Origin: Mactromeris polynyma
Lineage: Eukaryota > Mollusca > Bivalvia > Venerida > Mactridae
Reading direction: 5' to 3'
Assembly: GCA_032209605.1 (NCBI GenBank)
Contig: JASFXZ010000016.1
Span: 15,190,001-15,254,000 of the forward strand
Length of the DNA: 64,000 nucleotides
In this document: in pieces, positions 28,186 through 38,900 of the stretch
Layout of the letters: each line of letters begins with the position of its first letter
How positions within the stretch are numbered: the stretch's first letter is position 1
The notes under the pieces: generated by a model
What the model saw: the letters and a program-made list of their open reading frames with translations, nothing else
Told to the model about the DNA's origin: nothing
Databases searched by the model: none
Program-made: the position numbers and the translations under genes

Positions 28186-28391
28186 AGAGAAAAGAAGAAA
28201 CAAATGCATGCCGCTTTAAAAGCAGATGAACTACATCCCTCCACCTTAGTAGAAGATAAAACTCCCGAATCCTAATGCAGAGTCACTTTACTAACACGGC
28301 TACCAGGGCTGGTCATATTCTGGGGGCCACACACACTTTACACCAAGTTTCGGTTATCAATAGGCTCAAATGCTTTACTTTCTTACACCCG

Positions 28392-29111
28392 TCAATTTAA
28401 TCTATTTCTGTACACACCCATTATTTTTTCAGCATGATGAAAAAACTTTGACATAGGAGCATTAAGAAATGTACTAGTAAGTCCTGAACATGTCACCATG
28501 TAATTCATCACTAACCATACCGTCATTACAGCCTCCAGGTTAATCTTACCATTTATTCCAAGAATGTTGTGTTTTCTATTTTCCATTAGCACATCGTATT
28601 CTGAATCGTAAAAGAACTCCTTCGTTTCCGTCTTGGTAATAGCAATGCACGGTACTAAGAAGTTATAAATAGATTCCATGCACCTTTTCCTTCGAAGAAA
28701 CGAACATGTAATGAACTGAGCTAAAATCTGCTCCCTAGACTTTGAATCATTAATTGTTTCCAAATTCACATTCGCATGAAATCTTCCATCAGCATTATCG
28801 GGCTCATCAGTAAAAGCTCTCACAGCAGATGCAAAGGTTTCAATACTTCTAAAGATAATTTCCAAACGTCAATGTCAGCAACGTTCATTCCCTTTAAAAA
28901 AAACTCATCACAAAAGTCTGAACTATTTGTTTCGTGTAATATGCTGACACATGTTGCGGCTGTATGTGAGAATATTTAGCCATACATGAATAGTGGGTGC
29001 ATTAAATTCGGACAGGCTACCGTCAGCCAACATTTTTTTAGACTTATGTTCCAGTCTTACAATGATAGAAATAAGAACATCTTTTCTAAAATTGAAAAAT
29101 ACCAAACACAT
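28392..29111 (-). pseudogene. Unassigned coding remnant with two frameshifts, minus strand
   Basis: Three consecutive minus-strand stretches look like one protein. The first is 29111-28923 (contains KKMLADGSLSEFNAPTIHVW), with an acceptor-like TTTTCAATTTTAG near its beginning. The second is about 28917-28865 in another frame (SDFCDEFFLKGMNVADIDVW). The third is 28865-28392, 157 codons starting EIIFRSIETFASAV. Frame changes fall near 28920 and 28865, the latter a few bases from a T-run. Composition is ordinary, not repeat-like. I do not recognise the family; a decayed host gene, transposon or viral insertion are all possible. Confidence 0.4.
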
Positions 29112-29394
29112 TTTGACATTGTATGGGAAATAGCATAGCCTGAATAAAGTATCGAGTTATCACTCTTACACGTGTTGTTTAAAAGAGAGATAATAAGTTG
29201 CTACAGTGGTGTTACGTGTGATTAACATCTTAATAATTCCTTTTGCATACATGATCAATATTGTTATCTGGACTAAGCAAAGAGGCTCGAAACTTACGGT
29301 TAGGTCTAAAATGGTTGGTTATTTGAGTTGTACACGATATGATGAGCAAAGTCGTGGTTTTATATCCAGTTGTTGGCTAGTTTCTTCCCCCCGC

Positions 29395-29660
29395 TTACCA
29401 GAAAAATGATACAGATGACCAACTAATTCCAAAAACAAAAGGTATCACTTTAGGAGCAATATGCTCCATTGTGAGTCGTGTCACTGTGACCTTGCCCTTT
29501 ACCAACGGACCCCAAACAATTGGAGCACATAAGACATCTGCTGACCATAGACAATCTTCAAATGAGATTTGACTGATAAACACACCAGTTCTGAAATTAT
29601 TTAATGGAAATCTTATTGTCAACTGATCGATCAAACATCTTGCGTGAGCAAAGGAATACG
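29395..29660 (-). pseudogene. Unassigned coding stretch, minus strand
   Basis: A minus-strand frame of about 88 codons, open from near 29660 to a stop at 29395, with protein-like composition (VFISQISFEDCLWSADVLC). It has no start codon other than TTG and no clear splice sites. It lies between the remnants at 28392-29111 and 30745-31208 on the same strand and may be part of the same broken gene. Confidence 0.3.
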
Positions 29661-30339
29661 GGGCAATATTTCCAGAGCAGTTTTATCTTGAGCAACGTTC
29701 TGTGTTTAGCAACAGTAAACAATTTTCCTGGACTGAGTAAGATTTTATATCAAGGTAAACTCTATAGAGCAACAAACTCTCATGAACAGCAAATTAAGTG
29801 CCTCCCAACGGGTGTTGCTCTGAAAATGTTGCATTTGAAGGAGCACGCTGGTGGGCTCAGGACTATCTCACAGTCTCTTAAACTGTACAAAAGAAATGAA
29901 AGGATATCCTTACAAATGTTGGCGACCTACCTACTCCTGAAAATAGCCTCTACTAAGTACCCCCTGATATTATCTTTACAAGAACCACATGCACAGCGAT
30001 TCTGATGTTTGCAATTCTTGTCAAATATGTAACTGTCTGATATTGAAAGTTTTGCTAAAAATGTCGTGCCATCTCAATTTGAAATGTGGCCTCATTGTCA
30101 TAGTCGGTGCATATTAATTTTCCAAGAGGCTGAAAGAGAGAAGGGAGAAGGCTTACAAGAAATGCCTGTTTCTTGTAATCTGTCTGACACTAATAGTTTA
30201 TACCTGAGTATCCCCAACAATTACGTTGTACAGGTAAAACAGTCAGCATCCATGTATTGCTCTTGGTCAAAATATATTGTATAGACAATAACATCCAAAG
30301 AAAAACAACAAGATATGCATGTATATTGGCATATTTGAC

Positions 30340-30620
30340 ATATCGCAAAGTATTACTGAAGGAGAGATAATGAAGTAACAGGGAAAGCCACATACATAAG
30401 ATAATGCCTCCACACACAGACCCCAGTGAAACAACAGTATACAAAACATGAGGGACATAGGAGGTGCAAGGGTTAACAGGAGAGCAAGGACTGGTCTGTG
30501 CTACCATCGAAAACAACAATGGAGAATTTAGGGATCAACAATGGGAACAGGAGTTAAATTGATGGAATATATCATAGAACAAGGTCAGGAAATTAGTTAT
30601 CACAGGCCTAAAGGGGCAGA
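30340..30620 (-). repeat. Dispersed repeat R3, inverted copy
   Basis: Matches the reverse complement of 61796-62200 and, in the same orientation, 44510-44830 and 53700-54040 (AGCCACATACATAAGA, CCACACACAGACCCCAG, AACAACAATGGAGAATTTA). Confidence 0.7.
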
Positions 30621-30744
30621 AAATGTCAAAGCCGAGATCCATCCAATACGATGGGCTCATTCAGGATGTGCAAGTATAAGTAGTAACTGGTCTCTTTCAG
30701 TGTAAAGCAAATAAGTTTACACATAACTGATATATTTTACTTAC

Positions 30745-31208
30745 ATGTATCCAGGATATAACGTAGCAACTTGGTCAGCATAACAACTGATACGTTGTCG
30801 TCAGGAACGTAATTCGGATCATCAAGAAGTCTTCTAAATAAAGATATACCATGTTGCGCGACGAAAATGCTATAAAAGGGAAATAACTCTTCGTTGTAGG
30901 GAGTTGTTAAACATGACGCAGATTTAAACGCAACTCCGTGACCTGCAGCCGCGTTGCAAGACGTTATTTCCAATACAACTAAAGGGTTTTTCTTTGCTAA
31001 AACAAACATTATTATACGCATCTTCCAATAATGCTTTCTCTTTAAATTCAGTACTAAATCTTTCGAAAATATCTAGTTTAGTTTGCTTGCAGTACGGAAC
31101 TTCGTTATATTCAGCTGCCATATAGCTGGTTGTGTGAAAAATACGGTATCCGGTACCTTCCTTTGAAATCGAAAGTAGGGTATGAGCTAGTCCAGCTACG
31201 GACGTCAC
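30745..31208 (-). pseudogene. Unassigned gene fragment with one frameshift, minus strand
   Basis: An ATG at 31208 opens a frame with good protein character (GTGYRIFHTTSYMAAEYNEV, then FSTEFKEKALLEDAYNN). It continues best in a second frame overlapping it from 31021 (contains EITSCNAAAGHGVAFKSAS and GISLFRRLLDDPNYVPDD). The frame change lies at an A-run near 30990-31000, so it could be a one-base indel, real or a sequencing error. The second frame runs to LLRYILDT and a consensus donor ATACAT|GTAAGT at 30745, so this may be the first coding exon of a gene continuing to lower coordinates. I do not recognise the family. Confidence 0.45.
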
Positions 31209-31234
31209 ATCTCTATATACTGTCGCTGTACAAC

Positions 31235-31660
31235 ATCCTGCTCAACTATTCACAAAAATAAATAGAAGTTGGACGCCGTCGGTCTATCCACTGCATTTAC
31301 TCTTATTTTCGTGAACATATAAATGCTTTGCATGCAACAAAAATTGTACGACAGAAAATTGTAGCTTTTCGACACAAGATTATCATGGATACGACTTGTT
31401 TTGTAAAAGAATTAGTGAATTGAGCACCTGTTACAAAAGAAGATGGGAGGGTTGCTACGGAGGCGGTGTACACTTAGTTATTATCCTATCCAGATCACCG
31501 TCGATATTGCTATTATTTGCTCCTCATTGAGCCAATACTGAAAATAATATATATCACGAATCCGATCAAAAGTTGTTTCCACGTTAAAATTTATCTTGAA
31601 TTGCGTCTTTGACGGGCGAAATTGACGGGAGCGCGAATGTCAACATCCAGTTTGTTAGGT
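31235..31660 (-). repeat. Inverted copy of the repeat at 3738-4156
   Basis: Reverse complement similarity across about 420 bp with small indels. Confidence 0.7.
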
Positions 31661-32909
31661 AGATAGTTTACTTGCGCAACGTGGGCGGAGTTACGTTTGA
31701 TTGACATATACCTTAGCGACAATTTTTCAGGCATAAACATCTGACCCCTGTCTTCTCGTAGAAGTAATTGTGAGGCACTCAGATGCTCTAGAAATTCGAT
31801 TTGTGTTTGCTTCTACTCACGAAAGATTGCTACAGTTTTTTCGAACTCTTAAAAGTGTGTTCGGTCGATGATAAAGACGCAAGAATAGTGCCGTAAAAAT
31901 CATGCGGCAAAATCCCAGGTTTTTGGACGGTACCGCTCAGGTACCGTCTATAGTAGTGTGGCAATTTGAGAGGCATACAACAATTGGTTCCCGTTTTCAA
32001 AACACAAAAAAGACTGAAAGCCGGTAACATGTTTAAAACGTCCACATCCTAATTACTACGCAAACAAAATAGTTCGTGCTGATATAATTTAATATGTCAT
32101 TTTATAATTAAATATTCACAAACGTTGCATAAAGGGTCTGATCGATATCTTTGTATTTCATTTATTTACAATCGTGACAAACATTTCACTTGTTTTACAA
32201 TTTTAAGGTTGTATCATTATTACTGGCCATTTTCTTTTATTTCAGTTTGAAAATCTAGCATTTCTAGAACAATTCAGATTGAAGATCTCATGGAAAAAAA
32301 GTTTACTATTTTTCAATAATTTGTTATTCTTTTTCGCATTTCAGTCTTATGTTTTAGTTTTATTTCATATTCCATGCAAACCATCTTACTCATTTACACA
32401 TACTTTGATATTATAAAACTGTTTAGTTACAAAACGAAAACTTGTATGCAACGAGTTGCCAGCTTTGCTACAGAGACGAGTGGTACCGTCCCTCAGCACT
32501 TGTGTGCTTAGGTCCGTGGCTTTGATTACTATAGGCTTGTGCGAGGCTGTTACGACGACGCGTGTAAAAGCCGGAGTACAGAGACACGTATGCGGAGAAA
32601 TATTAAATGATTTACTTAAATTGCAATCGTTTGATAACACTATATATACGGTCCCTAATGAAAGTAAACAAATCATGAAACACTAATGTCCGTCGTATGC
32701 ACGGAAATATTCAGTGCGCGTTTACGGGTAAAGACCTTTAAAGCCGTAAATTATTTCTTCTACGATGATAATTTATTAGTGTCTAGCCTAGATTTTGTTC
32801 TAGTAGCCGAGGTGATCCGATTGACGCATTAGTTTCACATTACAAATAGTCATGAGTCACCTCCCTTAATTGTGATAACGCCATTTGCAATGGAGTAAAC
32901 AATTATGTC
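31661..32909. other. Upstream region of the phosphoesterase gene
   Basis: No gene recognised. 32525-32605 (GACGCGTGTAAAAGCCGGAG, CAGAGACACGTATGCGG) is repeated at about 50985-51045, and a related piece is at 31195-31235, so it is a dispersed repeat. The promoter of the downstream gene should lie near the end of this stretch, but I see no clear TATA box. Confidence 0.4.
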
Positions 32910-35900
32910 ATGTCTATTATAAGAAACGTCACTAGCGCAATGTCTAGATGGATTTTCGGTGAATCTAGTAGCGACAATATGTCGACAGACAACGGAATCA
33001 AAGTTCACAAACATACCCACATGCCACTGAAGGCCTGGACCGAATTGTCGGTGAAACAGAAAGTTACCAAGGTAATTCTGCAATTCAATATTTTTTTATT
33101 ATTATTTGTTTCGTTTATTTAGTTTTATTACTATATCTAAAAATAGAATCAGAATTGCACCACTGAATACAAGAATGTTTTTTTATTATCACTTACCTTA
33201 AAAAAGTTGTTGAAAATGAATTGTTTGCCGATCTGTATATTCCTGTTTGTTTTGTTTTAATCATACAATTCAGCAAGGTAAAAATTGCGCCTAATGTGGC
33301 ACTCAAAGGCACAACCCCTTGGTTGTCAGACGTTTCATCCCCAAGTCATTTCCTCCTAAGACGTTTCCTCCCAAGACGTTTCACCCCCACTTTGGGGGTG
33401 AATAGTCTCAGTATTTGTTACATATGAAGACGTTTCACCCCCAACATAAATATTACTACTGAGACTAAACAAATGATAAGGATGAGTAGACATAATGATA
33501 ATTAAATAAGTTTGCATGCATTTCTAATATATGTCTAAAGTATCTCAAGTTATTTAAATTAAGTTTAAAATGCATAAAAAGAAGTGTACACTGATATGTA
33601 TGGATACAATTAGTATAATTATATTAAGTTTTTTTAAACATCTATTATAATTTTGTAAATCACACAAAAATGATTATATTAAAAGGTGGGGGTGAAAAGT
33701 CTAGGGTCTAGTAAAATTGGTGGTGAAACGTCTTGGGAGGAAATGACTTGGGGTGGAAACGATTTGGGGGTGAAACGTCTTGGGGTGGAAACGACTTGGG
33801 GGTGAAACGTCTGGAATTCAACCCCTTAAACACCAAAATGACCTTATTTTCCCAAATTTGGAATTTCTCATTCACATACCTGTCAAGGCTCACGATTTTG
33901 GCAATGAAATCACGGTCTCACGCTGACTATGTAATTTCTCACGCGTTTCAATTAAAACAAAATTCACGAAAATAAATACTATGGTTTTATGAATAACTCG
34001 GTAAAAACATTGGTTCTTGTATTAGTTGTGTCTGACCTAATGTTAGTTATAATAAACTAACACATAATCGTTAACCGGTGTCAATGTAAACATCATGGCA
34101 TCATCTGCTAGTGCTAGTAGCTCGCCTCCAAAAAAAAAAGCGTCAAAACTCAAAGAAATATGGTGGTCAACAATTGACTGAAACTGTTGTAGAAAACACC
34201 CCCAGAACACACCACAGACGATCTAGGAATCAAATATTTTTTGGGGGGCATGCCCCCGAAACCCCCTAGAATATTTTCTCACTCTAAGGTTCATTTGAGC
34301 CTTGACAGCTATACATGCATTCATATTTTCCCAATTGAAAAGGCACCGGCAGTAAAAATATTTTCAAAAAAAATTACTGACTGTGCATGTATCCGGCAGC
34401 ACATAGGGGCTGTATATATGCGGACCACTTCCACTACAAACATTTAAGCTTGATGTTGGATTTTTCTTTCACAGTGACTTTTTTAAACATAATTTTACTG
34501 CATGTGCCTTTTCAATTGGGAAAATGGGCGCGATAAATCCCAAATTTGGGAAAATAAGGTAATGTTTGTTTTGCTTATAATAATAAAACTTTTCAATTGT
34601 GAATGGTGTAGGTTAAATAAATTCTCATTGAGAAGTAAGAATGAACAAATAGTTGGGAATAAATGATGATAATTTGGGAAAAACGGACACTTTTTGATAA
34701 GGGGAAACGGCCTATATTCGGCAGTAAAATTAACAAAAATATCACTACATACTTACGTTTTGCTTAATTTTTATTTCATTCATTTAAGGTTGAACCTCTA
34801 CCGCCGCATACTCCCATAAGTGAGGATAAAATAAGATTTGTGTGTATATCCGATACACATTCACAGATAGAGAAAGTGCCAGAGATTGTACCTAATGGTG
34901 ATGTCCTACTGCATGCTGGGGATTTCTCAAATGTCGGTCGCTTTAAAGAAGTACTGGACTTCAATGGCTTTCTGGGTAAGATTTTTATTTCATGCACTCA
35001 ACCACTTAAGATGCAGGCCAATTCAGATGCATTACTATTACTAAAGGCCTAATAAGGGTCATTTTTATCCATATCTACTGCAGGAATTGCAGGAATTACA
35101 CCACTACAAGAAACATTGTTTTCACACGAGGGGAGTTGGATCACTGAAGAGGACTTGTCTTTAACTTTTTAGCTTTGACGTTAATGACCCATCTGCAAAT
35201 TTTTGGGCCCTATTTCAACACAGATGTCTGAGAAATTGTTCATTAGAATATGACAGATTTACAACACAATGTGTGGTTAGAATTATATCTGACTAGGTCA
35301 CATAACAGGAAGAGAGTCTTGTAAAATGCAAAGATACTTTTGACCCTCAACTCTAACACAATTAATTACTGTTTTTGTAGAAAAATTCAAATCTTGGTAT
35401 AGAGTGACCATACTTATGGAGTAAATATTGTTTCCTGCTTGCAAATAGTGTCATCACATGTTGCGTTTTCTCGAAATGACGTCACTTACAGAAGAGGTTG
35501 TATATCCTACAGCAGCGCTCACATTGTTTTTTAATCAGTTCCACAAAACTGATACATGTTCATCATTGTAAGAGGCGACCTTGACCCCTGATTACACCTC
35601 ATACAGTATAAATAGTGCGGCTTTTTAGGGACTCATTGGTACCCCTTTTATTTCAGGTAAAATGCCTCACAAAGTGAAAATAGTTATTGCTGGGAACCAT
35701 GATCTGACTTTTGATGATAACCTTTTGGAGAACAGACCTGATTACTTATGTCGAAATTTTGGAGTTTCTGGTGTTGGTAAGTATCAACAATGTTGTGCAA
35801 TGCCAGAGATAAAATAAACATGTAATTATCCTTATTATAAAAATACATTTTTGTCTGTAAAATAATATGTTTTTTCCCTTATTTCCGTTTAAGATTCATA

Positions 35901-38900
35901 GCAAGAAAGACAATTCTTATAAAGATAAGTATGGGGCTTGGTGCATAGGAATTCCGCAAATTTATTCCAAACATTCAGGTAATTTAATATGTGGTCAGTA
36001 CCCCCCCCCCCCACCAACTGCCACGCCCTTTCAGGGCTCTAGAATACTTTTTTCAAAGACACTTGACCCCGACTAATGAAAATGTAAAATTTGTCTGACA
36101 TAGGAAGCTAGTTGTCCGAGAATATCGGTCTATTTAGTAACAAATAAACATACACAATGTTAGCTCAACTTTCTAAAATTAATAATCCCACATATGTGTT
36201 TTTGGGATTCTAAGGTTTGACTTACAACGGAATAATTGCTGATGTTGGTTAGCTTTAAAAACAGACTTGTTGGGACTAACTACAACTCAACTGTTGGTAG
36301 CCCGATTCAGCATTAATCTGGTCCGGGATGTCGGGCTAGTGGAATTCTAGTGTCTGTCTTTGATGCTATATGCTGTCATTTGTTTAGAAAATTTTGGAAA
36401 TATGTTGATTTTTTAAATCCCCTCCCCCCTTCGAAGTTCAGAGGGCATATTGGTTTGCGACATGTCAGTCGGTCGATATGTCCGTCCGTAGGTCCATAAC
36501 ATTTTGATTTCCGATCAATAACTCAAGAACCCCTCTACCTATCATCCTCAAACTTGGTCCACACATTCACATTTGGTAGCAGAGGAATCCTATTACTTTT
36601 GGGGTCAAAAGTCAAGGTCACAGGGCGCCATAATGTTTTACAAACATTTACAAACATCTCTTGTATTTTACAGAGTTAAAGGAGAAACTTCAGGGATATG
36701 GTGTACAGTCAGTGAAGGAGTTACTTACAAACTGTGTGTACCTAGAAGATGCTACTATAGATGTCTGTGGTATACAAATATATGGATCACCTTGGTAAGT
36801 AATAATCCTATACACTCATTCAGTCCTTTTTTATGGCAAATTTGGGGCCGATATTAGGGCAAATTGGCTAGCAAAACTTTGTAATGCATGAATATTCATA
36901 AGCATTTCTCGACCAATGAAATGGATGATAACAAAAAAGAAGGAATCTCCTTTGTGAAGAGCTATTGATGTCTTGCCTATCACAATTTGAAAGCTCTGTT
37001 CTCATTTGATCACTCAGAACTGCAGTTTCATCTGTAACTCCTCGGCAATTTCCATATTGCATGAGACCAATCCAGCAGCTGGATTTGACCTCATTAATTA
37101 TTCATGAATACGAGATTTTTACAGTCAGTTTGCCGAGGGTATCATATATGTTATGAATAGCCTGGGTACCAAGGATGTTAGTTGGTGACTTCAAAATTTC
37201 ATTGGGAAATAAACAATGTCACTAATACAGTTATTTTTGTTGAAGTGTCCATTTATGTTTTAGACAATTCTTGTGCAATGTGCAATATTTATTTTAATAT
37301 TATATCAGTCAACTAATGTGTGATGAATGAGGATCTTTCGTTGTTAATGACAGCAAGGCTGAGTGGTTAAGGCATCCACCTTGGGAGTGGGAGGTCGAAG
37401 GTTTGAATCACAGTAGGGGTCCATTCTGATATTCCCAGATGATGAGCCGCCAGCTAGTTAAATAATGGTTACTGTGTGCCTACATGCCTGGTGTCTGGCA
37501 TTAAAGAATTGGAATCTGGAAGTAAATGTGCTCAGAAGTCGGGGCTGGCTGGCCCTTGAAATAGGTGTGACACTATGATAAAGAAACCCTTTAATATTGA
37601 TAGTACCATGTAACTTGCCTTAAGCTGGATTTGAGCCCCTGATATAAGGTCCAGCAATCTAGAACTCTTCTGTGAATCTATTACGCCTTCTAAGGCTTTG
37701 TGTATGATCATTGATAATCTTCATTTTACAGGCAACCAGAATTCTGTGATTGGGGTTTTAATGTTCCTCGTGGAGAGCAATGTTTAGAGAAATGGGAACT
37801 TATTCCTGACACAACCGATATCCTCATCACACATGGACCGCCTATAGGTAATTGCACTTAACACTGGTTGCTTACCTGCTGATAGCAGCATGGTTCTTGG
37901 TGGCCCCTAAAGTTCCTAAAAAATCCTTTTTTTTAAATGTTGCTTAAATGTCTAAAACAGAGTCAAAAACCTAAACAAATCCTACGTTTTTTATTAAATG
38001 TTTTAATTTTCATGTTTCTTTTCAAGGGGAATTGTCGATTAAGTTAAAATTATGTTACTTGCATATATATCTTAACTGTATTTAACAATGTCTTTATAGC
38101 TTTTAAAACAGTGGCATTTCATACAGTTTACCAGTGGATCATCAGAATTGAGTCCTAAATTTCCTAATTTTAGCCCAAAAATAGTACAGAATAGCCCAAG
38201 AATTAGCCCCTAATTTTCTGTCAGTAGCTGCTGGGAAGCCTGTAACTGTCAGAATCAGATGTTGAACCTTAAAACACCGACTGCTGATTCTGAATATTAT
38301 AAAGTACTTGCAAATCCAGAGATTGGCGCAAAATCATTTTAACGCATTTTCAGTGAAAAAGCGGTTACAATTGTTTTGCTCTAAATCTTTGATATACAGT
38401 CAAACTTCGATCAATCATCATGTCTGAAATTTTATTTGGAATTTTTGAATATCCCATTTCAATTCAATTCGCATAAGAAGATACATCAGGACCCAATATT
38501 TATTTCGGATGATTCCGAGTATCCGGATAAAAGGTTGTCGTATAAACGAGGTCCGACTGTTCTGACAACTTGACAGGTTTACCTCTGCGATTATCAAATG
38601 ATGTCATACATATATTTCCATCCATCCAATGTTTAAGCTAAACATTGCTGACTGGCTGTTATTGTAAAGTCTGGGAATTTTGAGAGTGTCGTCCAAAAAC
38701 TACTGACCTAACTGTTTTATCAGCATGTGACAAGAAACAAACAAACTTTATTTCAGGCCTTATTATTATGCACCCCTTCGAAGAAGAGAGGGCAAATTGG
38801 TTTGCACATGTCGGTCAGTCGGTATCTGTGTTGGACCGTAACCTTTTCGTTTCCAATCAATAACTCAAGAATCCCTTGACCTATCATTCTCAAACTTGGT

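Noticed and set aside
29604..30005. 133-codon plus frame
   Set aside because: Overlaps a minus-strand remnant, has no recognised motif, and the start lies inside the other frame.
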